Assembly (NCBI GenBank): GCA_963921935.1 | Contig: OY998175.1 | Coordinates: 208,646,655 to 208,710,654, forward strand | DNA from: Galeruca laticollis | Lineage: Eukaryota > Arthropoda > Insecta > Coleoptera > Chrysomelidae | Length of the DNA stretch: 64,000 nucleotides | Direction: 5' to 3' | Part shown: one piece after another, positions 1 through 9,899 of the stretch | Layout of the letters: each line of letters begins with the position of its first letter | Position numbering within the stretch: position 1 is the first letter of the stretch | The notes under the pieces: generated by a model | Databases searched by the model: none | What the model saw: the letters and a program-made list of their open reading frames with translations, nothing else | What the model was told of the DNA's origin: nothing | Translations under genes and position numbers: made by a program

Positions 1-1
1 T

Positions 2-172
2 ATTCTTGATAAATTGGGCAGAGCTTAATACTTCAGCACACTCGATCTTGCTTGTGGTTTTTATCAAATTGAAATGAGCAAGTGTTCAATTGAAAAAACA
101 ATGGTTCCTCGTAATTCACCAAATACTTTGTGAAGAGTTATGGACGAAGTCCTGGAAGATTTCCAAAATAAG
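2..172 (+). pseudogene. Ty3/gypsy-type reverse transcriptase scrap
   Basis: Reading frame 2 gives LDKLGRA, a stop, then YFSTLDLACGFYQIEMS, which is the characteristic palm motif of Ty3/gypsy reverse transcriptases (F-S-T-L-D-L-x-x-G-F-x-Q-I). A second conserved piece, RVMDEVLEDFQ, follows directly after a stop. The residues that normally separate these two motifs, including the F-G-L-x-N-A-P block, are missing, so the copy has an internal deletion as well as nonsense codons. The 5' part lies off the window or is lost. The assignment to reverse transcriptase is firm for so short a piece; the exact family is not determined. Confidence 0.65.
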
Positions 173-199
173 ATATGGTTATTGAAAAAATAGTTTCAT

Positions 200-520
200 A
201 GTGACAGCCAAGTGACTTCACAAACATTGCAAAGTACTGTCTAAGCACCGCAAAATAATTTTTTAATTACAGCCAAGTGGTTTAACAAGAATTATTAAGT
301 ACTTTATAGACATAGCAGAATAATTCATATTGGTAGCAAAGTGACCTTACACCCATTGCAAAGTACTTTATAAGCACAGGGAAGTAATATTACATTGGCA
401 GTCAAGTGATGTTATAGCTATTACAAAGTATTTAGTTACTTTATATGTATTGCAAAGTACTAAATAAAAACAGCAAAATAATTTTATATTGTCAACCAAG
501 TGCCTAATATAGTCGTAGTA
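200..520. repeat. Degenerate tandem repeat, about 64 bp unit
   Basis: A unit beginning with a form of CAGCCAAGTG, then GCAAAGTACT, then a form of GCAAAATAAT recurs about every 63-66 bp at roughly 206, 271, 336 and 398. A final, expanded copy runs to about 520. Copies differ from each other at many positions, so the array is old. No gene overlaps it convincingly. Confidence 0.65.
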
Positions 521-810
521 AATATGTTTTATAGTGTTAGCTACATAAGTTTTTATAAAATAACTTTGCTGGGACAGAAAACTGATTGTGGCAAACTTAT
601 CTTAACTGCTGCAGCAAAAAACTTCACTGACGCCTATTCAATCAGAGTTTTTTGCAACAGTTGCAGAGTTTTCGGCTGTCAAGGTGAAAAAATTCTCTCA
701 CGTAAAATATGGAAACATGAAAATATTTTTGTCAAAACGTAAGATACAGTTACAAAAAACGGACACCATGAGCCAGAATATTCAGAATATAAGATAAATT
801 GTGTTTAATG
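521..810. other. Non-coding stretch before the piggyBac element
   Basis: An 80-codon open frame lies across 500..742, but its product resembles nothing I know and its first part is tandem repeat. I see no other feature. Confidence 0.4.
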
Positions 811-826
811 TTAACCCTTCAACGGC
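811..826 (+). repeat. piggyBac left end: TTAA plus terminal inverted repeat
   Basis: TTAA at 811..814 is followed by CCCTTCAACGGC at 815..826. This is the exact reverse complement of the sequence at 7269..7280, which is followed by a second TTAA. A palindromic subterminal motif, of the form GTTACNTATATGTAAC, follows at about 831..846. Confidence 0.9.
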
Positions 827-1591
827 TAACGTTACTTATATGTAACGCTAAAGAACTAATGTAAAACGCGGCAACAGCGCGATATTACTATAGGGAATAA
901 AACTAGCTGCGGTCAGGCTAGGGGCACTACAGATCGTGCCATCTATAGAGCCTGTCGAGTAACTAAAATCAGTAGATTTCAAAAAATTCCAAAACATTAA
1001 TGAAAAATGTAACTTCGTTAGTAACAAAATTTTATTGATTTTTATAACTGCGTATGCGCGATGTCATATTGCTCGTCACAGAAAACTGACCCGTATTTTG
1101 TGTTGCTGGTCCAGTCATATTCGTTTATCCTGGTTGTGATCGTTTAGTGGGAATAAATAATCCAATTTCACGACGAGGAAACAATGGAGGATATGTCCCC
1201 TTCATTTTAAAAAACAGTGTTTCTTAAAATTTGAAAAAGACGAACGCAGGTTATTAATAAAGTTTGCTTTGCCGTCCCTGTTTTTGCCTGGTGAGTAATT
1301 TTTTTATATAAATTTATTAAATGTTACTAAATATGTATATATTTTAGATTATTCAATGAAGGGGGATGTAACTGACAATTTTGTGTTTCCCTCAAAGTAG
1401 AAGAGCCTATACAGGAGACGATCCCTAAAAGAATTGAAGGTATTTATTATCTGCAATTGAAAAAAAAAGAGTTTAATGCCTTCCAGCCATACATATTATT
1501 CTCCCGTTGGAAAAGTTGAAATGCCCACCAGAAAATATGAGAGGAAATTAACAGAAATTGAAGATAGGTTTTATTGTATTCAGTATAGCAG

Positions 1592-1976
1592 TTTTAAATG
1601 AATCTTACCGTTTCTAGATAATTTCACATTATATTAAAAAAATGTTAAAAATTCTAGGAAATTGACAATTGTTTCGATATTAAATATTATCGTCAGGATG
1701 ACAGAAGTTACATTTCATTTGATGCCTACCTGTTGTTTAATAATTATTTTTGGCTACACCAAGAAGTGACCTACCTTGTGATTGACTTGATATATCTTAA
1801 TATAATATCTTCTTCTTGGTTAATAATTATTAAACATCAGGAAAGCATCAAATGAAATGTAGCTTCTGTCATTCTGATGATGATATTTAATATCAAAACA
1901 ATTGTCAATTTCTTGGAATTTATAAAAATTTTTCAATATATTCTATTATTTATCTAGAAACAGTTTCATTTGAAAC
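1592..1976. repeat. Hairpin/MITE-like inverted repeat, about 385 bp
   Basis: The left arm (about 1592..1750) and the right arm (about 1815..1976) are near reverse complements. Shared blocks include TCTAGATAA, GAAATTGACAATTG and CATTTCATTTGATGC on the left, mirrored on the right. There is no coding capacity. It lies inside the piggyBac element and looks like a non-autonomous foldback insertion. I could not fix an exact target duplication. Confidence 0.75.
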
Positions 1977-2828
1977 AGTGATATGAGTAGATTCCACGGA
2001 GTAAGGGTCGTGATAATTAATTTCATTCAATATAGCATGCTATAATTTTGAACATTTTAAAATGTACCTATTGAAAAAATAATAATTTAGGTTTTATTTT
2101 TTTATTTTTTGTTATAGCTATTCCCTCCACCAACTATAGGATGGAAGGTATTGGAGTCCTTGCCACCTTCACTAAATGTGTTGCGAAGCGAAAAAACCAT
2201 TAATCGGCATAAAGTCCTTTCATTTTTCAAACGTAGGTAGATAGTTTTAAGAAATAAATTTATAAATATGTAAATGCTCATAATCGTATATATGTAAAAT
2301 TGACAATCATGTTTACTATATTTTTTTTTATTCATTTTAATTGATCAGTAAGTAGTAAAAATTGATAATTTTATATAATGCCAAAGTTTATTCCAAAACA
2401 TTTAATTAAAGGTATTTACAAAGTAAAAATGAATGCTTTACAATTCGTAAAAGCACTATTTTTCCACTAAGTACTTATCTTTTGTGTTCACTCCTTAAGA
2501 AACGATTTTCATATAAAGCCCATGGTATGACAATTTATGGAAAAGTCAGTATTAACTTTTGTTGAGCCATTATGCCTAAGTATTTGGTCTAGCGGTAACC
2601 AAAAATCCAAAATATCCCATAAAAACAAAAAAACCTATAAGTCAAGAAATAATTCAGAAATCAAAAAAAGCATTAATTCAAAAAAATAAAACTTGAGAGG
2701 TATCAAGGGACACCCGGATGGAACGAAGTTCCTTTCGATTAATTAGTGAAGGAATTGTAATAAAATTTTATTTTTTTAAGTTATAATAATATTTTTTTTA
2801 TTAATAACAAATATAATGTAATATAAAC

Positions 2829-3773
2829 TTAATCAGTAGGCTCAATTTTAGAAATAATTGGCTTGTGGTAACTGAAGTAGGAAACATATGTTTGCGATTC
2901 TATTTTCTTTAAATATCTTAAAAAACTGCATCGATGCATTATATTTTGTTGTTGATTCTGCTGGATTATTGTTCATTCTTAAATCAAATTCTTCCTCTAG
3001 GAACTGTAGCAATGGTTCTTATTCTTCATTACTGAAGTTGATGTTAAAATCACCGGCCAAAATGAGTGGAAGTTTGTCTAAATTTTTGTTGTATCTGCTA
3101 AGCGTTTGACACACATCTTTAGAATACTGTAACAGTGCTCGATGAATGAACTCCTGAATATCTATTAATTTGTTATTTGGTGAGACATTGACTGCCATGA
3201 TTAAGGTAACGCCGTTTTCCATTACACACTCTGCTGCACATAAATCTGCAACACTTGTACGTCTTAGGTGCAAGTCCTGAATATTGTTCATAATGACCGA
3301 CATATTTGGTGTTACAAGATTGGTCGTATAATTTGTGTTGTGATATATCGCAACTCCACATAAACGAACAAAATAACGTTTATAGTGAGTTATACAATTA
3401 AAATTCGATATATCACATTCTTCTTAATTGTCGAACCATGTCTCTGATAATAACAAAATGATCGTTTTTTCTGTAACAGAGTCGATTAAATCAACTGAAT
3501 GTTAGTAAGGCTTTGGACGTTGAACGTGCACAATGACATGCCTTTATCTCTAGTGATGAAATCAATGACAGATTTTGCCTTCGTTTTAAGCTTATTTAAT
3601 GACAATCTCTGAAACTCTTGTACTAGAGATATTGTTGATAAATCTTGTACTCGATTATGATGAAATCGAAATTTAGTTTCATTATCATCAAATGTAACGA
3701 TAAATAAACCTTCTATGCTTATTACACCAGCGAGAGCAACATAAACAAGAGCAGAAACACTGTCAGGATTCAT
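2829..3773 (-). pseudogene. Helentron protein C-terminus: PIF1 helicase end plus endonuclease
   Basis: The minus-strand frame begins with VSALVYVALAGVISIEGLF, the C-terminal motif VI region of PIF1-like helicases (normally V-Y-V-A-L-S-R; here A-G replaces S-R, so a key arginine is lost). It continues through a linker into an endonuclease/exonuclease/phosphatase domain: LLLSETWFDN near 3430, LILAGDFNINF near 3060, and YVSYFSYHKPI close to the stop at 2829..2831. A helicase fused to this nuclease is the hallmark of Helentron-type rolling-circle transposons. The Rep domain and most of the helicase are missing. At least two frameshifts and one stop (after FSNEE) separate the blocks. Confidence 0.78.
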
Positions 3774-3880
3774 TATTGTTATTATTTATTATATACAAAA
3801 AACCTGTATACACTCAACAAAAATAATCGTCGCCACACCACACTGTTCAATGCGAAATAGAAAGACGAAACAAAAATAAC

Positions 3881-3921
3881 TGGAGAGAGGGGGAAAGAGA
3901 GAGAGAGAGAGACAGACAGAG
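3881..3921. repeat. Purine-rich (GA)n microsatellite
   Basis: A run of GAGAGA units grading into GACAGACAGAG lies just outside the helicase remnant. It is a simple low-complexity tract. Confidence 0.85.
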
Positions 3922-4033
3922 AAACACGCGCACGCCTCACGGCTTACAACTATAGCAAAAAGTGTCGTTACAACTTTTGGTCTTAATTTTTTCCGTCTAG
4001 CCTCCTTTCGCAACGCGCAATAAGGAACTTCGT

Positions 4034-4880
4034 CCCAAAAATCAAAAACTCCAAAATTTAAACACTCAAACATTTTTTGATTATTATTTCAATAGTAAGC
4101 ACATTTTGTTTTCTTTTGTTGATATAAATTTTCATGCATACTTGTGTGTTTACTTATTTACTGTCGTTATTTTGTGCGTTTACTTATATAACTGTTGTGA
4201 ATTGTAGAAGCTCATCCAGAAACGAGAAGGGATTTCCACAAGACGGTGGGATTTTTAAAAGCCATGAAGACCTGTTTAACACTTCCAGTAAAGAAATAAG
4301 GATGTGTTTTAAGTGGAAATGAAATGTTAGATACATTATTTTAAATTTCATAAGTGCTGTTTAGCAATCTTATATATTATTACTTGGTACCTTGTATGTA
4401 CAGAGCGGGGCAGTAGTTAACTACGTTTCCTTTAAAAATATTTTAAATACTTTTGTTCTAACAGTCACAGTAGTTATAGTCAATTATTTTCTTCCACGGA
4501 ATGTTTCCAAAAATAGTAGTAGTTAACTACTCATTGTTAACACTTTTTTTGATTAAGTAGTTAGCAGTTATACTCCAGTAGTTTGTCCAGCTCTGTGTTT
4601 TCATAGAAGTATAATAATGAATAAATAAATTAATATAAACTTATCATAAATAATTTTCTACTTTTATCTTGATTTAACATCATTTAAAAATCTAATGATA
4701 CTCTAATCTACAATGTATGTTACTCAAATTATTTTTAATTATTGCATTGTTATTGTTATTACATTATATATTCTGTTTGTTAAGAAAAGTACTTTGTGAA
4801 AGAAATTATTTGTTGTGTATTTTTATACAAAAATAAATAAACTGTTTATATGCTTATTGTTTTATTTTTTCGATTTTAAG
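4034..4880. other. AT-rich, no recognised gene
   Basis: Short open frames at 4134..4322 and elsewhere have no recognisable domain. The trinucleotide-like string TAGTTAACTAC occurs near 4414 and again near 4522, but I see no larger structure. Confidence 0.4.
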
Positions 4881-4882
4881 CA

Positions 4883-4989
4883 TTTATGGCCCATCATTTG
4901 ATATTTCATTTAATTTAACTCAACATCCAATCATTATTGAGTTAATGGAGTTGAATTGAATGAAATGTCAAATGATGGACTATAAATTG
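4883..4989. repeat. Imperfect palindrome, about 107 bp
   Basis: The left arm CCATCATTTGATATTTCATT pairs with AATGAAATGTCAAATGATGG on the right. Pairing continues inward through forms of AACTCAA and CAATCATTATTG. It could fold into one long hairpin. It is either a tiny foldback element or a piece of the piggyBac subterminal region. Confidence 0.75.
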
Positions 4990-5465
4990 CTATTTTGAAA
5001 TAAAATAATTAAAATACAGTAGATTTGAATATACCGCCTAAACCTAAAATTACAGAAATCTTTTCAACATTACTCAATTGTTTAGTCGACCGTGCCGTTC
5101 GGTCTGTTTTCGAATGTCAACGAAAGAGCGTAGTAACTTGTGTTCATAAATTAGTACTACCAATTTTCAAAAATCAGCTGTTGCACTTAACTTTAAAATT
5201 TGAAGAAATGGACTTTCGATTAGAGTAAGTTATGCCTATCTTTTGTTTATAGGTTAAGTTCTATGTTATGGAATTTCACAAATGAAAGAGTCAGCCTTGC
5301 ATGTTATACCAAAAAATGTTGTATAGTTTTTTGTGTATAAGCCGTTAAAACAAGTGTTACCTTTTTGTAACGCTAGCCGTTTACGGTGCACAAAAAAATG
5401 TAAATTTCCTAAATTGTGTATTTCTTGTTTTTATACGTGGATTCACTCTAGAGGAGGCAATTCAG

Positions 5466-7135
5466 ATGGCCTATGAAGATGATATTGATGTCCAGGAAAT
5501 AGATTTTAAACCACCTGATGAGAATATATTAACGGACAAAGATTCGGGCGAAGAAGATGGTGGTGGATTACTGGATATCCTTAGTGGACGGCAATTATGG
5601 CCAAAAGCTGAGTTAATGCTCCCATCTACCCTAACCTATGCCGATGGTAGCGAAGAATCAGAAGAAATTTTTATGCATCCTGATAATGATTCCGATACAA
5701 GTCATGTTTTTCGTCGCCCGGGACTGGAAAATATAACATGCATAAACGGTGACTTCCAGGAAAGAACAAGATCTTTTCCTGAACCGGATTGGAGCAAATA
5801 TGAAAATATGGATTATGTATGAAATATTTGAAACATTCTTAGATGATGAAGAAATTGGACTGCTTGTCGAAGAATTCAATAAGTATGCCATTTTCTGTAA
5901 CCAACCTCATCCAAACATTTCCAAAGAGGAAATTAAATGCACTATCGCAATTTTTATTGTTACAGGCTATAATGAGTTGCCAGGACGAGATTTCTACTGG
6001 GATTCTAAGTGAAATATTAGCAACTCTGGTCAGTAATGCCATGAGAAGAGACCGATTTCGTCAGATCCTAAAATATATGCACTGTGCTGATAACTTGCAG
6101 CCTAATTTTGAAGATAGAATGTGGAAGTTACGGCCGTTTATGGATTTGCTAAAATCTAAATTTATTAACAATTGGATTCCCGAACGAGAATTAGATTAGG
6201 ATGAATCTATGATTAGATATTACGGAAGGCATTCGTGTAAACAGTTTATACGAGGCAAGCCTATAACATTCGGGTACAAGATGTGATGGCGGGTTACTTG
6301 ATAAACATCGACATGTACCAGAGAAAGATTCCAAAGTCAAACACGATCTATCTATCTATCTATCGACCTAAAACAAAGAGTCTACGACGGTACGGGAACG
6401 AAGAGGGAAAACAGAGTTCCAAAAACCTCATTGCCACAGAAGAGTCAGATTGCTAAGACCAATAAACGGGGTGATACGATTTCCAAGATTGATAAAGAGG
6501 ATGGGAGTATTCTGGTGAAATTAGTGGACCATAACGCGGTAATTGTGGCGTCCACATGTCATGGGACAAATCCAACCGTTGAGGTAAAGCGTTATTCTCG
6601 AGCTGAGAAAAAAATCGTTCAAATTCCACAACCCAGATTAATTTCTGAATACAATCGCTGCATGGGTGGAACTGATCTGATGAATCAGCATATATCCAGG
6701 TATAGAATTTCCATTCGTCGAAAGAAGTGTATGGCGGTGGCCAATTTTTTCCTGGATCCTCGATGTTGCCATAGTGAACGCTTGGTCCATTTCAAAAAGT
6801 GCAAAAATTTAACACCGCTCACTCAATTAGAGTTTTGACGAGAAGTTGCACAAAATTACCTAACTGCTTTCGGCGTTACACGCAAGGGATCTGGAAAGCA
6901 GGTAACTGCCAAATCCAACGAAACACTCAGTAGAGTTTCGGACAATTTGAGATATGATCGATTTGACCATTTGCTAACCAGTATCCCCAAAAATAAAAGG
7001 CAACGTTGTGTCGGAGAAGGATGTAGCACTAGTACACGTACAATGTGTACCAAATGTGATGTGGGATTATGTTTACAGTGTAATTTGATTTTTCATAAAA
7101 AGTTGGTATTTTGTATACTTACCACAAACGGCTAG
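5466..7135 (+). pseudogene. piggyBac transposase, decayed
   Basis: The N-terminal acidic region starts with ATG at 5466 (MAYEDDIDVQEIDF). The frame shifts near 5820 and again near 6010, giving pieces such as EIFETFLDDEEIG, TGYNELPGRDFYW and AMRRDRFRQILKYMHCADN, the expected order for the DDE_Tnp_1_7 domain. After a poorly conserved and rearranged stretch at 6190..6430, the frame from 6431 reads SILVKLVDHNAVIVAST, PQPRLISEYNRCMGGTDLMN and YRISIRRKK, matching the C-terminal half of the domain (Y-N-x-x-M-G-G-x-D). A final frame at 6947..7135 has a cysteine cluster (CVGEGC, MCTKCDVGLCLQC), the zinc-binding tail typical of piggyBac transposases. The protein is not functional. Confidence 0.88.
6346..6364. 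repeat. (ATCT)n microsatellite
   Basis: Four to five ATCT units lie inside the damaged centre of the piggyBac transposase, where homology is lost. Confidence 0.8.
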
Positions 7136-7284
7136 CGTTACCTATATGTAACAGTTTTTTTTTATAAAATACTAACTTTTTTGCCAAAAAAATTGTAATT
7201 ATATTAAAAATAAACCATTTTTGATAGATTGTACTGTTACTAGTTTTACACACACAAAAAATTTTCCCGCCGTTGAAGGGTTAA
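7128..7284 (+). repeat. piggyBac right end
   Basis: AACGGCTAGCGTTAC followed by a palindromic TATATGTAAC segment lies at 7128..7153. The terminal inverted repeat GCCGTTGAAGGG is at 7269..7280 and TTAA at 7281..7284. The subterminal copy matches the one at 821..846 in the same orientation. Confidence 0.88.
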
Positions 7285-8620
7285 TAATAGAATCTATGGT
7301 TGTTTTGTGTTATGACACTAACGAACTCCCCTATTTAGAGATCAGATAGTTAACCACTCCAGTAACCAAACACAACTGAATCAACTGCTCTTTTCAAATC
7401 AAGGATTGACTATCTTTACTTTATAAAAACAAGAATAAGCTTGTTCACTCACCTCCTTCTATAGTTAAATTGAAATTTCTTCCAATTATCCAATGATAAT
7501 TTTGTTGAAAGATCCTCGTACAAAATAATACGTCGAAAAATCTAAATCTTGTTGGTTTAAAAACGTAAAATGAAGGCTGAATATTAAGAAACTCATCTCT
7601 AAAATTAACAGTGTCAAAAAATCCATCATTTTTTCAACACCTGTAAGATGTTCGTCTTTCCTAAATTGAAAGTTAATAGGTGGTCTGGTCGTTGATGAAC
7701 AGAATCCGAAAAAACAATACACTTTGCAGTTCGTGAATTGTTAATAATTGTCACATAATAGTTGGATAGCATTTATTCAGCTATCAGCACAGAAACTTGG
7801 GTGGGCCCGCGAAATTGGCTAACAGCCAAAATACCTCGTTGCTATCCCGTTAATTAAGAGGTTGAGACTATTCGGACAACAATATTTTGTTTATGACAAA
7901 CGTAATCTGCTGATGTATAAATATTGTCGCGTCTACAAGTTATGATCACGATTTCACATCTGCTTCTTTTGGAAATTTATAGTGTGCTTGTCGTGGAATT
8001 TCTTTTTTTTATGTTTGTATATAAATCAAACATGAAAAATAATATTTCTAAAAATGTTGTCGGCAAATTTGAAAAACTGCATGCTGTTCGCAAAATTCTG
8101 GAAGTTTTAGGTCTTCTAACTATAACAGGGTGATTTAATAAGGGTAATGAAGTACCAAAGTTCAGGAACTAATAAGGTAGTCGAGGTATTAATATAATTT
8201 TTTTCCATGTAACCAGAATATTTTTTTCAACCACATGATAGGTAAGTTTGTGGCTGACATACCTATGTAATTTAACCTGGTCAGAAATGGTTCGTAATAG
8301 ATTTATATATAAAAATTCTTTGCACTGCTCTAGGGCCATACTACCAATCTGGTCGGATTATATGGAGTGAAATTTTTTAAACTTACGGATATTGAGTCGG
8401 TTTCATATTTTAACGGTGTTTTTACAAAATTAAAAACCAAATTTGCTTTTCAAACAAATATTAGAACATTTCATGAACACAGCAAAAAAAATTCGGAGAT
8501 TTAAGTAACATTTCAATTCACATTTGAAAAATAAATCAAATTAACATGCTTATGCACAAAAAACCTAGCTTAGAATGTAAAAATGAAAACAAGAAATCAA
8601 CAGCACTTAAATTCTTCATC
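7285..8620. other. AT-rich stretch, no recognised gene
   Basis: I find no domain, repeat or RNA here. The open frames on both strands are short and their products resemble nothing known to me. Confidence 0.4.
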
Positions 8621-8629
8621 ATCGTCCTA

Positions 8630-9890
8630 CTCGATGCCAACGTATACCTCATGTTACCAAGTAAGACATTTTGTACACATTCGTATGTTAAGTTGGTCCT
8701 CTTTATCACAAGCTGCACATAACAATGAGTGCTGTGTAGTTTGCTTAGATGTAGACTGTGGGATAAACCTTTTTTGTTTGCATGTTGGTGGAACTGGATG
8801 TTTCGGATCTGAAGACTTCATAGCTGATTCGCCATGTCTCTCAGAGGAAAGGTCTTTTGTCACTTGCCGAGATGGAAGATCATCATCAGTCGAAATCTCA
8901 CCATTTGACCATTCGGAGTTTCCACTATTGTCTGCCTTTATTTTATCAGGCATGGCTCACTCTGTTACTAAAGAAGGTGCAAAAGCTGCATCGGGTATTG
9001 CGTAAGGATTTGAGGGAAACAATCCTGTACCTCTAAATGCGCTTATAATATTTTCTGGTGTCATACATTTGGGCCAGACTCGGGACAAAATTATGTTGAA
9101 TCTGGCCTTGTTTAGGTTTCTTTGAGGGTAAGTATCCCAATATCTCAAAAGCTCCTGGTCCCAATTGGCTTCAAAAGAGCGAAATACTGCCTTATCTAGT
9201 GGTTGGAGCTCATAAGTGGAGTTTGACGGCTAACAAAAGAATGTGATACCAAGAGACTCAGCTGTTTCAGTAATTGTGTAATCTATATGGCTGGAAGCTC
9301 CATCAAATACAAGAAGTGTAGATCCGTTTGATTTATACTGAGTCTTAAAAATTCATTAAAGAGTTGCATCCTCATAGACCCTTTATGTGCCATGGAGTAA
9401 ATTGTCGCAAAATTCTGGTTTCAAACGTTTTCCTCGAAACAATATCATAGGTGGAATAGAGTTGCCCATAGCGTTACAATAAGCCACAACAGTGATATTT
9501 TCTGCATGCTCAGGCGCAACCATGTGAACCCATCGTACTGCCTTTCTCGTCCATATTATATAAATTTTGAAGTTTATTTTTAATGTTCATCGTTTCCATA
9601 AGTTCGGATATATTGGTGAAGCAGTAAAAAACAATTGATATGTTCAGTTTTTGAGCGCGTGCGGGGTTCATAGGCTGCTTTCTGTTGTTAAAATTATTGC
9701 GAATGTTGTTTATATCACAATATCGAGACATTTGACGTCGGAAAAGTTTGGGAGTGAGCGATAATCCAATTTGACAGTATCGCTTGATCCGCTGCACAAA
9801 ATCTCTTTCCTGCTGACGATTCAGTATGCTTGGATGTCCCAGTTGGTTAGGGGCGAAATTTAGGGGATGAGAGCAGTGATTGTGCACTAG
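8630..9890 (-). pseudogene. pogo/Jerky-like DDE transposase remnant
   Basis: On the minus strand the frame opens with HPSILNRQQERDFVQRIKRY, then RKQPMNPARAQKLN and YNMDEKGSTMGSHG, the first catalytic aspartate region of a DDE_1 transposase. Continuing leftward in shifted frames are APEHAENITVVAYCNAMG, LLVFDGASSHID (second aspartate), LQPLDKAVFRSFEANWDQEL (third aspartate), and TPENIISAFRGTGLFPSNPY with FAPSLVTE. A stop follows, then an acidic serine-rich stretch and a CAACDK...CTKC cysteine tail at 8654..8720. The N-terminal DNA-binding HTH part is missing or lies elsewhere. Several stops and frameshifts make it inactive. No terminal repeats were found. Confidence 0.85.
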
Positions 9891-9899
9891 TGTTCCTCG

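Larger units (their letters stand above)
2723..4033 (-). mobile_element. Helentron-type fragment inside the piggyBac element
   Basis: The fragment carries a Helitron/Helentron C-terminal protein on the minus strand. It is bracketed by a 12-bp inverted sequence, ACGAAGTTCCTT at 2723..2734 and its reverse complement at 4022..4033. Helentrons are known to carry subterminal inverted repeats rather than terminal ones, which fits. True element ends cannot be fixed without an empty site; the inverted pair is an inference about the limits. Confidence 0.55.
815..7280 (+). mobile_element. piggyBac-family DNA transposon with nested insertions
   Basis: The element is bounded by 12-bp perfect terminal inverted repeats (CCCTTCAACGGC) and by TTAA on both sides, the invariant target of the piggyBac superfamily. 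Its own transposase remnant lies at 5466..7135, close to the right end. At about 6.5 kb it is well over twice the usual piggyBac length. The excess is on the left, where a Helentron fragment (about 2.7-4.0 kb) and a hairpin element (1592..1976) sit between the left terminus and the transposase. A subterminal motif present at 821..846 and 7128..7153 recurs inverted at about 5355..5380, immediately upstream of the transposase. The element is dead through frameshifts and stops in the transposase. Confidence 0.88.

Noticed and set aside
3789..4073. 94-codon minus-strand frame next to the helicase remnant
   Set aside because: It runs through a GA microsatellite and the presumed Helentron terminal region and has no recognisable domain.
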